From Actinoplanes sp. N902-109 (GTDB lineage Bacteria > Actinomycetota > Actinomycetes > Mycobacteriales > Micromonosporaceae): DNA of 64,000 bases. Below the pieces are notes generated by a model. It had not been told where the DNA came from, searched no databases, and worked only from the letters and a program-made list of their open reading frames with translations. Shown here in pieces: positions 24,690-31,859 of the stretch (the stretch's first letter is position 1; every line of letters begins with the position of its first letter). The stretch is from assembly GCF_000389965.1 (NCBI RefSeq), contig NC_021191.1, positions 373,501 through 437,500 on the forward strand, read 5' to 3'. Made by a program: the position numbers and the translations under genes.

Positions 24690-24920
24690 TCAGCTGAGGA
24701 CAGGGACCCATCCAGGTGCCAGCGAGTACTCCATGTACCACTCGTACCGGCGTTTCAGGCCGGGGTGGCCGACCGCGTACAGCGGCGAGCCGACCTTGTT
24801 GCGCTGGACGTCAACCACGACAACATGGGTGTGCAGCGTCAGCTCCAGCGGGTCATCGAGACGAGGCGTAACCGTCACTCGGTCGCCGATCTTGTACTGC
24901 GCCTTCACCGGCCGGCCCAT
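24690..24920 (-). CDS. Small protein, unknown
   Basis: From ATG at 24920 it encodes 76 residues: KAQYKIGDRVTVTPRLDDPLELTLHTHVVVVDVQRNKVGSPLYAVGH and a Tyr/Trp-rich end (RYEWYMEYSLAPGW). The KIGDRVTV start and alternating strands suggest a small beta-barrel (KOW/SH3-like) domain. It overlaps by 16 bases the 3' end of the membrane gene that precedes it. No family is recognised. Confidence 0.6.
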   Translation of the reverse strand: MGRPVKAQYKIGDRVTVTPRLDDPLELTLHTHVVVVDVQRNKVGSPLYAVGHPGLKRRYEWYMEYSLAPGWVPVLS

Positions 24921-25120
24921 ATGACCACCGCCCCCAGCACCACCACCACGACGAACAGGAACACCCCGCCGACGGCCTGGCCGGTCAGCTGCCGCGCCGC
25001 CCCGAAGTGCTCGGCAGCCAGCATGCTGGCCTGGTGCGCCCGCTCGAAGCGGCGCCCCCCGCCGAACGCCGCGAAGCCACCGAGCAGCAGGCCCAGGCCG
25101 AACGCCACCACCACACCCAT
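24905..25120 (-). CDS. Small two-TM membrane protein
   Basis: ATG at 25120 behind GGAGAG gives 71 residues. There is one hydrophobic segment at each end (VVVAFGLGLLLGGFAAFGG and GGVFLFVVVVVLGAVVIWAG) with a charged loop of about 30 residues between (RRFERAHQASMLAAEHFGAARQ). It lies downstream of the TraB-like translocase gene in the same direction, separated by about 160 bases. It could be an Spd-type membrane partner of the translocase, which is inference from position and topology. Confidence 0.6.
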   Translation of the reverse strand: MGVVVAFGLGLLLGGFAAFGGGRRFERAHQASMLAAEHFGAARQLTGQAVGGVFLFVVVVVLGAVVIWAGR

Positions 25121-25280
25121 GATCACTCTCCGTTGATCTCGGCCGTACGCACGCCCGTGCGCACGAACCCCCAAATCCCGTACGCACGGGCCGTGCGTAC
25201 GGCTCTGACCAGGACAGACGTGCGCCCGTCCGAAACCGTGCGTACGGCCCCGCGCGAACGCACGTCTCGTGCACACCGCG
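25121..25280. other. CGTACG-rich spacer
   Basis: A 160-base gap between the translocase and the small membrane gene. It is rich in CGTACGC/CGTACGG and GTGCGTACG words (five or more occurrences within 25141-25262). No gene is seen. The repeated near-palindromes may be regulatory or protein-binding sites. Confidence 0.5.
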
Positions 25281-27188
25281 TTACACCCGCTCCGGCGCGA
25301 GGATGCGGTAGGTGCCCCGCTCGGTCTGCCGCAGCCGCGGCTCGTCGCCCCGGCACAGCGCCTGCAGCTGCTTCTGCACCCACGACGCCGACATCCCCGT
25401 CTGCGAGATGACCCCGCCCATCTCGCGGGGCTTGAACGAGTCCTTGCCCGCATCCAGCCAGTCGTCGAGGCGTTGCTGGAGCACCAGCAGGGCCTGCTCC
25501 GGTGTCATCGGCGGCTCGCCGTCGCCGAGCGGGATCCGCGGCATGCCGGGCGGCACGACGATGGGCTGTTCCGGGTCCACGTCGTCCGGCGGGTCGTCGG
25601 GGTCGATCGCATCGTTGACGGGCGGCTCGTCGTCGACGACCTGGTCCGCAGCCGGCGGCTGGTACGCCTCGACCGCAGGCTGCCCGGCCGGGCCGGACCA
25701 GCCGAGCGCCTGGGCGACCATGGCTTCGCGCTCGGAGTCCGGGCAGATGAACGAGCGGTTCGGCGAGGACCACAGCTCGCGCGGGCGCCCGGCCCACTCG
25801 AGGTAGAAGTAGCCGGGCTTGGTGTTCTTCCACAGCCACGGCCGGGCGCCGGCGGCGATCGTCTCTTCCGACAGCGCCGCCTCGGCGTCGTCCTCGCGCT
25901 CGACGCCGAGCATCACCCAGGTGGTGATGTTGGAGCGGGCCGAGGTCGGCAGCCGGTCGTAGGTGGCGCGCTGCAGCTCCAGGATCAGGCAGATCCCGAC
26001 CGAGCGGACCGACTCGGCCAGGTCGACCACGGTGGACGAGCGGGCCACGATCGCCGAGGCCTCGAAGATGACGACCGTCTCGAACTGCAGTCCACAGCCC
26101 TCCTGCCACTGCTTGTAGCCGCGCTCGCCCAGCTCCTTGGCCCGGCGGGCGACGCGGGAAGGCAGGTCCTCGAGGAAGTCCTCGGCGGCCTCCAGCCCGT
26201 AGGCGTTCTTCTTGGCCGCCCGCTGCAGGTACGCGGGCAGTTGGCCGCCCTTGCGGGCGTCGGCGATGAACAGGTCGTTGTCGCGGCGCGTGGCCGCCTC
26301 GCCGAGCAGGCGCAGCAGCAGCTCGGTCTTGCCGGAGCCGGACATGCCGACCACGCCCATGACGCCCACGGCGTTGCGGTGCACCAGGGGGTCGCCGGGC
26401 AGGATGATCTCGGCCTGCTCGCCGTCCTCGGTCAGGCCGAGCACGATGGGCGCGGCGATGCTGCCGCCGGGCGCCGACAGCCCCGGGTCGGGCAGCGCGT
26501 GGCGCAGCTGGTCGACCGGGACCACCGACATGGTGCCGCGCCGCTCGGAGTCCGGGTCGCGCTGGGTGCGCACCGCCGTGGACGACACGTCCAACAGCGA
26601 CGCGGTCTCCGCCCGGGCGCCCTCGACCTCTGCGAACGTGCGCCCGGGCGGCATCTCGATCTCCACGGTGGCCTTCGCGCCGGTGACCTTCGGCCGGCTG
26701 AAACTCACGTCCTTGAGCTGCTTCACCGCGCTGCCCAGCTCGGCGAACTCGCCCTGCAGCACACCGCTCTGCTCCGGGCCGCGGGCCTGGCGCATGAGCC
26801 GGTAGACCGCGACGGCCACCGTCATCACCACGGTGCCGACCAGCCACGCGGCCATCGAGGGCAGGTTGAACGGCCCGGACAGCACGGCCGGGACCGTCCA
26901 CGCGCAGCCGGCCACCACATTGCCGGTGGCCATCGCCCGCATCACCGGGCCCCGTGGCCGCGACGCCCAGGAGGTGAAAGCCACCAGTGCCACGCAGGCC
27001 AGGGCCAGCAGGAAGCCGGTCCACCCGGCGATCACGCCGACGCCGAAGAAGTGGTGTGCCAGCCAGGTGCCGGGCAGCGCCAGCAGGCAGGCGATCGGCG
27101 TGATCAGGTACGGCCACAGCGGCAGCCGCACGGTCCACGAGGTGTCGTAGCCGTCGTTGGACGGCGTCATCTTCGGCTGCTTGCTCAC
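25281..27188 (-). CDS. TraB/FtsK-SpoIIIE-like DNA translocase
   Basis: The 635-residue protein has four probable membrane segments within residues 25-130, then a FtsK/SpoIIIE motor domain with Walker A GMSGSGKT at 281-288 and an ADARKGGQ segment at 309-316. The Walker B-like strand is TVVIFEASA (371-379), with Phe where Asp is usual. The end (residues 575-635) is a winged-helix-like DNA-binding part (MGGVISQTGMSASWVQKQLQAL). This layout is that of TraB-type proteins that move double-stranded DNA between mycelial cells in Streptomyces plasmids and AICEs. GTG at 27188 overlaps the stop of the upstream gene (GTGA). A chromosomal FtsK is excluded by its small size. Confidence 0.85.
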   Translation of the reverse strand: MSKQPKMTPSNDGYDTSWTVRLPLWPYLITPIACLLALPGTWLAHHFFGVGVIAGWTGFLLALACVALVAFTSWASRPRGPVMRAMATGNVVAGCAWTVPAVLSGPFNLPSMAAWLVGTVVMTVAVAVYRLMRQARGPEQSGVLQGEFAELGSAVKQLKDVSFSRPKVTGAKATVEIEMPPGRTFAEVEGARAETASLLDVSSTAVRTQRDPDSERRGTMSVVPVDQLRHALPDPGLSAPGGSIAAPIVLGLTEDGEQAEIILPGDPLVHRNAVGVMGVVGMSGSGKTELLLRLLGEAATRRDNDLFIADARKGGQLPAYLQRAAKKNAYGLEAAEDFLEDLPSRVARRAKELGERGYKQWQEGCGLQFETVVIFEASAIVARSSTVVDLAESVRSVGICLILELQRATYDRLPTSARSNITTWVMLGVEREDDAEAALSEETIAAGARPWLWKNTKPGYFYLEWAGRPRELWSSPNRSFICPDSEREAMVAQALGWSGPAGQPAVEAYQPPAADQVVDDEPPVNDAIDPDDPPDDVDPEQPIVVPPGMPRIPLGDGEPPMTPEQALLVLQQRLDDWLDAGKDSFKPREMGGVISQTGMSASWVQKQLQALCRGDEPRLRQTERGTYRILAPERV

Positions 27189-27571
27189 GGGTTGGCCTTG
27201 AACCCGAAGCCGCTGGGCTTCTGCTGATAGCCGGCCGCCTGCAGCTCCGGCATGTAGACGGCCTCGAAGCGGTTGGACGCGGTGATGATGTAGCGCGAGG
27301 CCACCACCAGCGCCTCGGCGGCCTGGCCGATCGGCTTGGCCACCCGACCGGCCCGGTAGCCGGCGGTCATGCCGGTCACGACCAGACCGCGGGAGACCTT
27401 GCGCAGCTTGGCGTCGATCTCGGCGGCGACGATCCCCAGCTCCAGGGCGCCAGTGTGCAGGACCCGCCGGGATCCCTCGAACCACTCGATCAGCGCGACG
27501 TTGTCGGTCAGCGGCGCAGCCGGTGTCAGGAACCCGCGCGCCGCGCTGCTGCTGTTCGTGCTCTGTGTCAT
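27185..27571 (-). CDS. Unknown protein coupled to the TraB-like translocase
   Basis: A 128-residue protein whose stop overlaps the translocase start, so the two are translated together. It is mainly helical with moderately hydrophobic stretches (VALIEWFEGSRRVLHTGALELGIVAAEIDAKLRKVSRGL, then AGRVAKPIGQAAEALVVASRYI). No family is recognised. Small proteins in this position are common upstream of traB-like genes in actinomycete elements and may help loading or membrane assembly. Confidence 0.65.
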   Translation of the reverse strand: MTQSTNSSSAARGFLTPAAPLTDNVALIEWFEGSRRVLHTGALELGIVAAEIDAKLRKVSRGLVVTGMTAGYRAGRVAKPIGQAAEALVVASRYIITASNRFEAVYMPELQAAGYQQKPSGFGFKANP

Positions 27572-27653
27572 CGTCAGGAAGCTCTCTCTGTAGCTGCTCG
27601 TTCGGAGAGGGAAGTGCCGCTCCCGCCCTTGCCTGGTGGGGGCGGCGCGCTAG

Positions 27654-28220
27654 CTAGCGGGTGGACGTGTCGAAGGCCCTGCGGGTGTGGGCGTCGTTCG
27701 GCTCAAAGGCATGGCTGGACGCCCTCGACCCGAAGACCTCGGTGTGCACCCAGTACGGGTCTCGGATCCCGTCGTAATAGGCGCCCGGCTTGTAGCAGAT
27801 GCGGCATTCGCCGCGCATGCTGATGTGCTGCCGCCGGAATTCAGCACCAGCGCCCGGTCCGCCGAAGTAGTCAGCCACGGCCGCACGGTCCTTGGCGGTC
27901 GAGTCCGTCGTTTTGAGCACGTCGTGCAGGCCCGGGCCGGCCTTGTCCTCGACCAGGGCGGCCAGCTTCTGCTGCTGGCGGGTCAGCCCGTCCCAGGTCA
28001 TCCGGGCGGTGCCGCGCATGCGGTGGATCGCGTCGCCGTCGGGATCGCGACGCCACATGGCCAGCTCGAACGTGGGGTTGAACTCGCGCGCCGCGTCGGT
28101 GATGAGCTGGATGGCCTCCCCCGCCGAGCCCTCGAAGAGCTGCCGCTTCACGTCGTTGCGAGCGGCGTCCTTGACCACCAGCTCCCAGCGGTTCTTGATG
28201 ACGGTTCCGGTGTGGCTCAT
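27654..28220 (-). CDS. Unknown protein with CxxC motif
   Basis: A 188-residue protein with ATG behind GAGGAGG. The first 60 residues are mixed strand and helix (IKNRWELVVKDAARNDVKRQLFEG), the middle is helical (LTRQQQKLAALVEDK), and near residue 135 there is a possible metal site, GECRICYKPGAYYDG followed by WVHTE. No family is recognised. It lies between the DUF2637 gene and the gene coupled to the translocase, all in one direction. Confidence 0.65.
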   Translation of the reverse strand: MSHTGTVIKNRWELVVKDAARNDVKRQLFEGSAGEAIQLITDAAREFNPTFELAMWRRDPDGDAIHRMRGTARMTWDGLTRQQQKLAALVEDKAGPGLHDVLKTTDSTAKDRAAVADYFGGPGAGAEFRRQHISMRGECRICYKPGAYYDGIRDPYWVHTEVFGSRASSHAFEPNDAHTRRAFDTSTR

Positions 28221-28244
28221 GCTGTAACTCCTCCTCGTGAGGGT

Positions 28245-28283
28245 GCGGGGCGCGGCAGACTTAGCGGTTGGGTCGCGCCCCGC
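28245..28283 (-). terminator. GC-rich stem-loop in the left-reading operon
   Basis: GCGGGGCGCG and its complement CGCGCCCCGC form a perfect 10-base stem with a 19-base loop, between the DUF2637 gene and the 188-residue gene. There is no clear T-run, so it may attenuate or process rather than terminate. Confidence 0.45.
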
Positions 28284-28328
28284 GCGGTCATCTGACCTGG
28301 TGCTGCTGGATTGCGTCGCGAAGCCGGG

Positions 28329-29237
28329 TCACCGGTCGCCGTCCTGGACGTCCGACGGCGGGCCGCTGACCGGCTCGTTGGCCACCTGGCCACGCAGCCG
28401 TCGTGCCGTCCGGGCGGAGACCCCGAACTGGTTGGCCACCCGCTCGTCGATCGCCGAGGCGGGGAAGTCCAGGTCCAACTGCTCCCGGATCACGGCGCGC
28501 GCGGCGTCCTGGTCGTAGCTGGCCGTCGTCCTCCTGGCCACCGGCGTGGCCACCTTCGCCTTGGCCAGCTCGACCTCGCGGTGGCCATCGGTGCTGGCCG
28601 CCCACGTGGCCACCTCGGCGTCCAGGTTGTGGCCAAGGATCTGGCCAACCTCGTCAGCCGCCTCCTGGCCAACCTGCTCGGCCAGCGACACCGGCTCGGA
28701 GACGGTGGGAGCCACCGGCTTCGAGTAGGTGTCCCACGGGTCCGCCGTGTCCACCTCGTGGTCATCGCTGGCCAGCCACTCCGGGACTGGCCACGAGGGC
28801 GTCGAGCTGGCCGCTTCGCTGGCCGGTTTGTGTCCTGCGGCGCGGCTGGCCAGGCGGCCGCTGATCTCGACGAGGCCGATGCTGGCCACGATGGCCAGGC
28901 CATCCACGGTCAGCGGCCACAGGTACTCGGAGCCGTAGTTGGCCTCGCCGTAGTGCTTGGCCACGGCCACCATGTGCCAGTAGGACACCCAGGCAGCGAT
29001 CCCCGCGATGGCCGTGGTGGCCATGATGCGGGCGGTGGCCAGCCAGAAGGAGCTGACCGGGATCCGCGAGATCAGCTCGACGGTCAGCATCAGGGCCAGC
29101 GGTGGCCACGCCGAGATGGCCTGGCTGATGACGTTGTCCTGTGCGTGCAGCACGTTGGCCACCAGGCTCACGGCCAAGGCCAAGGCCAGCACTCCGCGGA
29201 CGATGCGGCGCAGCACGATCAGCTTCTGCTCCTGCAT
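28329..29237 (-). CDS. DUF2637 (SpdB-like) membrane protein with C-terminal HTH
   Basis: A 302-residue protein. Residues 10-130 contain four membrane helices (GVLALALAVSLVANV, AWPPLALMLTVELIS, TTAIAGIAAWVSYWHMV, LWPLTVDGLAIVASIGLVEIS) as in DUF2637 proteins, found next to TraB genes in Streptomyces plasmids and AICEs. Residues 135-240 are a polar linker, and residues 255-295 include a helix-turn-helix-like AIDERVANQFGVSARTARRL. ATG at 29237 overlaps the stop of the upstream gene. The gene is unusual in carrying 21 copies of the hexamer TGGCCA, in all three codon phases (see repeat entry). Confidence 0.8.
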   Translation of the reverse strand: MQEQKLIVLRRIVRGVLALALAVSLVANVLHAQDNVISQAISAWPPLALMLTVELISRIPVSSFWLATARIMATTAIAGIAAWVSYWHMVAVAKHYGEANYGSEYLWPLTVDGLAIVASIGLVEISGRLASRAAGHKPASEAASSTPSWPVPEWLASDDHEVDTADPWDTYSKPVAPTVSEPVSLAEQVGQEAADEVGQILGHNLDAEVATWAASTDGHREVELAKAKVATPVARRTTASYDQDAARAVIREQLDLDFPASAIDERVANQFGVSARTARRLRGQVANEPVSGPPSDVQDGDR

Positions 29238-29292
29238 CAGGACCTCCGCCCTTTCGCGGCCATCACGACCAGGCCCACGGTGGCCATGGCCA
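28379..29292. repeat. Cluster of 23 TGGCCA palindromes
   Basis: TGGCCA begins at 28379, 28387, 28433, 28535, 28547, 28562, 28582, 28607, 28630, 28642, 28666, 28769, 28788, 28847, 28883, 28892, 28958, 29018, 29036, 29103, 29156, 29281 and 29287. That is about one per 40 bases, while random 70% GC DNA would give well below one in this length. The sites fall in all three codon phases (encoding VA-x, G-H/Q or W-P), so the amino acid sequence alone does not explain them. The flanking bases are not conserved. Confidence 0.85.
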
Positions 29293-29497
29293 CGGCCAGG
29301 CCACCGAGCCAGGACCGGGCGCCGCCCAGGGCCAGCACGCTGGCCGCGGCCGGCAGCTGGGCCAGGATGACCACGATCCCGCCGATGGTGAACCGCCGCG
29401 GCGGAGCCGACGGCTTGCGTCCGGTATCCATCGCGGCCTGGTTACTGCGCGGCAGGGGCAGTCCTTGCTGCCGTCGGGCGCGGTTGTCGTCTCGCAA
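29237..29497 (-). CDS. Small two-TM membrane protein
   Basis: The best start is TTG at 29497, directly behind GGAGGAGGGG, giving 86 residues; the first ATG in frame lies about 22 codons later. The N-terminus is basic and Gln-rich (RDDNRARRQQGLPLP). Two membrane helices follow (GGIVVILAQLPAAASVLAL and WLGGLAVAMATVGLVVMAA) and a basic end. Its stop overlaps the DUF2637 start (ATGA), so it is the first gene of the left-reading operon. No family is recognised. Confidence 0.6.
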   Translation of the reverse strand: MRDDNRARRQQGLPLPRSNQAAMDTGRKPSAPPRRFTIGGIVVILAQLPAAASVLALGGARSWLGGLAVAMATVGLVVMAAKGRRS

Positions 29498-29520
29498 CTT
29501 CCCCTCCTCCAGTCGATCAG

Positions 29521-29603
29521 TTAATGTCTCGTTTTGAAACACTAGCTGAGACAGTAACGGACCGGAAGAGGGGTGTGTCAAGTTGAGACAGGAGGGTGAT
29601 AGC
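29521..29603. promoter_or_regulatory. Divergent promoter/operator region
   Basis: Between two divergent genes. Reading left, TTGACA (29577-29582, complement) is followed after 18 bases by TTACTG. Reading right, TTGAAA is at 29534-29539. Three GAGACA half-sites occur: TGTCTC at 29525-29530 and GAGACA at 29548-29553 and 29585-29590; the last belongs to TGTCAAGTTGAGACA. This could be the operator of the small HTH protein encoded next door. Confidence 0.45.
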
Positions 29604-29846
29604 GTGCCACCTGTGATCAGGCCGCCATGGAAGGGCACCGAAGAGCAGGATGCCCTGCTCACCGCCGCAGTCGAGGCGGTTAACCGTGCCCGTATGGAAG
29701 AAGAGGCAGCCTGGGCCAAAATGCAGGAGGCTCGCACGGCCGGAGTACCGGATACGGTGCTGTGCCGCCGCGCCGACGTCAGCAGGGCCACGCTCAACCG
29801 CAAGCTCGGCGCCCGGCGCCCCTCCGAACCTCCGTCACCGGAGTAA
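29604..29846 (+). CDS. Small HTH protein
   Basis: GTG at 29604 behind GGAGGGTG gives 80 residues. The start is Pro/Trp-rich (PPVIRPPWKGTEEQD), then a long Ala/Glu helix, and at the end AGVPDTVLCRRADVSRATLNRKLGARR, a helix-turn-helix of the type seen in resolvase C-termini and small actinomycete regulators. It is divergent from the membrane/translocase operon and may regulate it. No larger repressor is present in the region. Confidence 0.65.
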   Translation: MPPVIRPPWKGTEEQDALLTAAVEAVNRARMEEEAAWAKMQEARTAGVPDTVLCRRADVSRATLNRKLGARRPSEPPSPE

Positions 29847-29856
29847 CCCGCCCAGC

Positions 29857-29898
29857 ACGACAAGAGCCCCCGTCCTCGAGGACGGGGGCTCTTGTCGT
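29857..29898. terminator. Perfect 42-base palindrome, bidirectional terminator
   Basis: A perfect inverted repeat of 21 bases per arm, centred at 29877/29878 (CTCGAG), between the convergent genes ending at 29846 (+) and 29905 (-). Its core GAGCCCCCGTC/GACGGGGGCTC is a common actinobacterial terminator form. Confidence 0.85.
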
Positions 29899-29904
29899 AT
29901 CCGG

Positions 29905-30384
29905 TTACGCGGCGGCGCGAATCACCATGTCCATGCCGTCATCCGGGTGGTACGACCAGGACGCCGTGAAGCCAGGCCAGGAATCCTCTTGCCGACCGTC
30001 CAGCGCCCTCGTGTCCCACATATGTTCTCTGACCGCCTGGGGCGTACGGAGCACCTCAAGCACGCAGCTGAGGTCGCTGCTGCGCATCCCGGTGAAGTCC
30101 TCCTCGCCGGTGCCGTCCAGCAGCAAGGTCTGGCCGGCGTCGGCGATCGTCAGTCCGGTGTCCGCGCAGTGCGCCGCCGCGGCGAATGGCTCGGGTGCCC
30201 GGCTGGGCGCCGGAGCGGACTTTAATCTGGCGGGAGTCGCCAGCCGCCAGGTGATAGCGGCCGTACCGGCAATGGCCAGCGCCAGGGCTGCAGCCACGGC
30301 GAGGTAGCGCCAGATCCGACGTCGGCGGGGCGGAGCAAGGGCGGGGTCCGGCGGAAAAGGCGGGGGCGGAGTCGGGTACGTCAT
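29905..30384 (-). CDS. Membrane-anchored protein, unknown
   Basis: A 159-residue protein. The start is a Pro-rich cytoplasmic segment (YPTPPPPFPPDPALAPP) and RRRR, then one membrane helix (YLAVAAALALAIAGTAAITW). The outside part has two Cys, in AAHCADTG and LSCVLEVL, about 35 residues apart, and a Trp-rich end (SWPGFTASWSYHPDDG). This topology is common among actinobacterial surface proteins of unknown role. It lies inside the element between two terminators as a single-gene unit, which fits a cargo or lysogen-conversion gene. Confidence 0.65.
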   Translation of the reverse strand: MTYPTPPPPFPPDPALAPPRRRRIWRYLAVAAALALAIAGTAAITWRLATPARLKSAPAPSRAPEPFAAAAHCADTGLTIADAGQTLLLDGTGEEDFTGMRSSDLSCVLEVLRTPQAVREHMWDTRALDGRQEDSWPGFTASWSYHPDDGMDMVIRAAA

Positions 30385-30604
30385 GACGACCTCAATGTCT
30401 GGGCTGGCGTGGGCTGGAGTGCGCGGCCGGCCTCCAGCCCGGGGACCGGCCGCATCATGACCATCCAGCGAATCGCCTGCTGGAGTTACGGGTGTAGACC
30501 GCAGACCAGATGATCGGCGTATACCTCACTGGCCGAATGGCTATCACCTTCCGGTAGATGCCCGCCGCGTGAATCGGATTGCTCATGGAAATCGTTGATC
30601 CTGT
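30385..30604. other. Intergenic region between two single-gene units
   Basis: 220 bases. CTGGAG...CTCCAG forms a weak hairpin near 30414-30438. No convincing gene or promoter is seen. Confidence 0.4.
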
Positions 30605-30901
30605 ATGGGGAGAAGGAAAGCAGTCCTGCTCATAGGTGGGGCAGACCTCGAGGGAGCCACCGCCCGGTGTATTCGTCACTGCGAAGAGCAGGGGTACGAG
30701 GTCACCTCAATCGTCTACGAGTGCAAGAACAACAGCGACAAATGGCGCGATGCGTACGCAGCACTGGCCAGCGGTGAAGCCGACGAGCTCGTCCACTGCG
30801 GCTGGCCCGATGTCCACGTTGCGGCTGCCGGACAGGGTGTGCGACGTCCTCCGAACGGACCGCCCGAGTCCGCGGTACGGCGACCCCAGCGGTTGCGATA
30901 G
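30605..30901 (+). CDS. Small resolvase-N-terminus-like protein, possibly truncated
   Basis: A 98-residue protein. The first 70 residues (KAVLLIGGADLEGATARCIRHCEEQGYEVTSIVYE...WRDAYAALASGEADELVHCG) follow the strand-helix-strand layout of serine recombinase N-terminal domains, but the catalytic YxRxSxxxQ start is missing. The last 30 residues are Pro/Arg-rich and look like read-through. Either a domesticated regulator-like relic or a decayed recombinase. The site before ATG is weak. Confidence 0.45.
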   Translation: MGRRKAVLLIGGADLEGATARCIRHCEEQGYEVTSIVYECKNNSDKWRDAYAALASGEADELVHCGWPDVHVAAAGQGVRRPPNGPPESAVRRPQRLR

Positions 30902-30917
30902 CCCACCCGATCCAGCG

Positions 30918-30964
30918 AATAGCCCTCCCCGCCCGGCGAACGCCGGACCGAGGAGGGCTATTTT
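30918..30964. terminator. Bidirectional terminator before the integrase
   Basis: AATAGCCCTCC and GGAGGGCTATT form a perfect 11-base stem, ending in TTTT on the + strand, with an inner CCGGCG/CGCCGG stem. It lies between the ends of the + strand gene at 30901 and the integrase at 30984. Confidence 0.85.
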
Positions 30965-30983
30965 CGTCAGCGCGTTCCGGTTC

Positions 30984-31814
30984 TCAGCAGGATTCCGGTG
31001 GCGTAGTGGTGAAGGTGGGGAGCGTCAGGGTGGCCGCCCTGCGCTCCTCGCTCGTCACGAGCGTGTAGACGGCGGTGGTGTTGGGCGAGGCGTGGCGCAT
31101 CATCTCTTGGACGGTGCGCAGGTTCTTCGTCTGGCGCATGAGGTTGGTGCCAAACCAGTGCCGCAGCATGTGCAGGCCAACGCCGGGCAAGCCGAGTTTG
31201 CGTCGGAAGTAGCACGCGGTCCGGATGCTGACGTAGTCCGGCGACGCATGCGCACCGCGGATCGTCCAGGCAATCGGCCCGCGGGGGAGCGGCTCGACCG
31301 CTTCCCAGACCAGCGGGTGCGTCGGGACGTAGCCCTCTTTGCCGCCTTTGCCGGCAACGACTCGCAGACGGTCCTCGGTGATGTGTTCGCGTTGGAGGCC
31401 TGAAATCTCCATGCATCGCAGTCCCTCATACGCAGCGAGCAGGGACCAGGTCCGATACGGCTCGATGGCGGCAGTGAGGATGTGCTCCAGCTGGCTGTCG
31501 GTGACCGGGCGGGGCAGCCCTCGAGGCGAGTCTGGAGGCAGCAGCGTCTCCATGGGGTTGAAGCTAAGGCGTGGAGCGGTGGAGGCCGTTGCCCAGACGA
31601 AGAAGGCCTTGGCGTGGCCGAAGTACGTAGCGAGTGTGTTGTCCGACCACTCGTCCCTGAAAACCCATGCCTCGATCTCCTGCCCGGTGGCCATTTCCAG
31701 GCCGCAAGGAAGCTCTCGGTCCATTCGTCTCAGAGTTTTGATCCGGTCATCGATGGTCCGCGGTCGCTTTCGACGACTACGCATCCATTCCTCATAGTCC
31801 GCGATGAGTGACAT
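30984..31814 (-). CDS. Tyrosine recombinase/integrase
   Basis: The 276-residue enzyme integrates and excises the element. The catalytic set is complete: Arg133 (EGLRCMEI), Lys156 (VAGKGGKEG), His215 and Arg218 (HMLRHWFG), His241 (MMRHASPNTT) and Tyr250 (TAVYTLV). Residues 1-95 are the SAM-like core-binding domain (YEEWMRSRRKRPRTIDDRIKTL). ATG at 31814 with GGAG is chosen; an upstream in-frame ATG at 31859 would add 15 residues and would overlap a small ORF. The protein lacks the extra N-terminal arm-binding domain of lambda-type integrases. Its place at the end of the element next to the host gene marks the right att region. Confidence 0.9.
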   Translation of the reverse strand: MSLIADYEEWMRSRRKRPRTIDDRIKTLRRMDRELPCGLEMATGQEIEAWVFRDEWSDNTLATYFGHAKAFFVWATASTAPRLSFNPMETLLPPDSPRGLPRPVTDSQLEHILTAAIEPYRTWSLLAAYEGLRCMEISGLQREHITEDRLRVVAGKGGKEGYVPTHPLVWEAVEPLPRGPIAWTIRGAHASPDYVSIRTACYFRRKLGLPGVGLHMLRHWFGTNLMRQTKNLRTVQEMMRHASPNTTAVYTLVTSEERRAATLTLPTFTTTPPESC

Positions 31815-31859
31815 GTCCGTAATACTCCGATCTGAGATAACCCCTCGGGAACCGGTCAT

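Noticed and set aside
30455..30679. 74-codon - strand ORF
   Set aside because: No ribosome site, and it overlaps the start of the resolvase-like gene; composition is not convincing.
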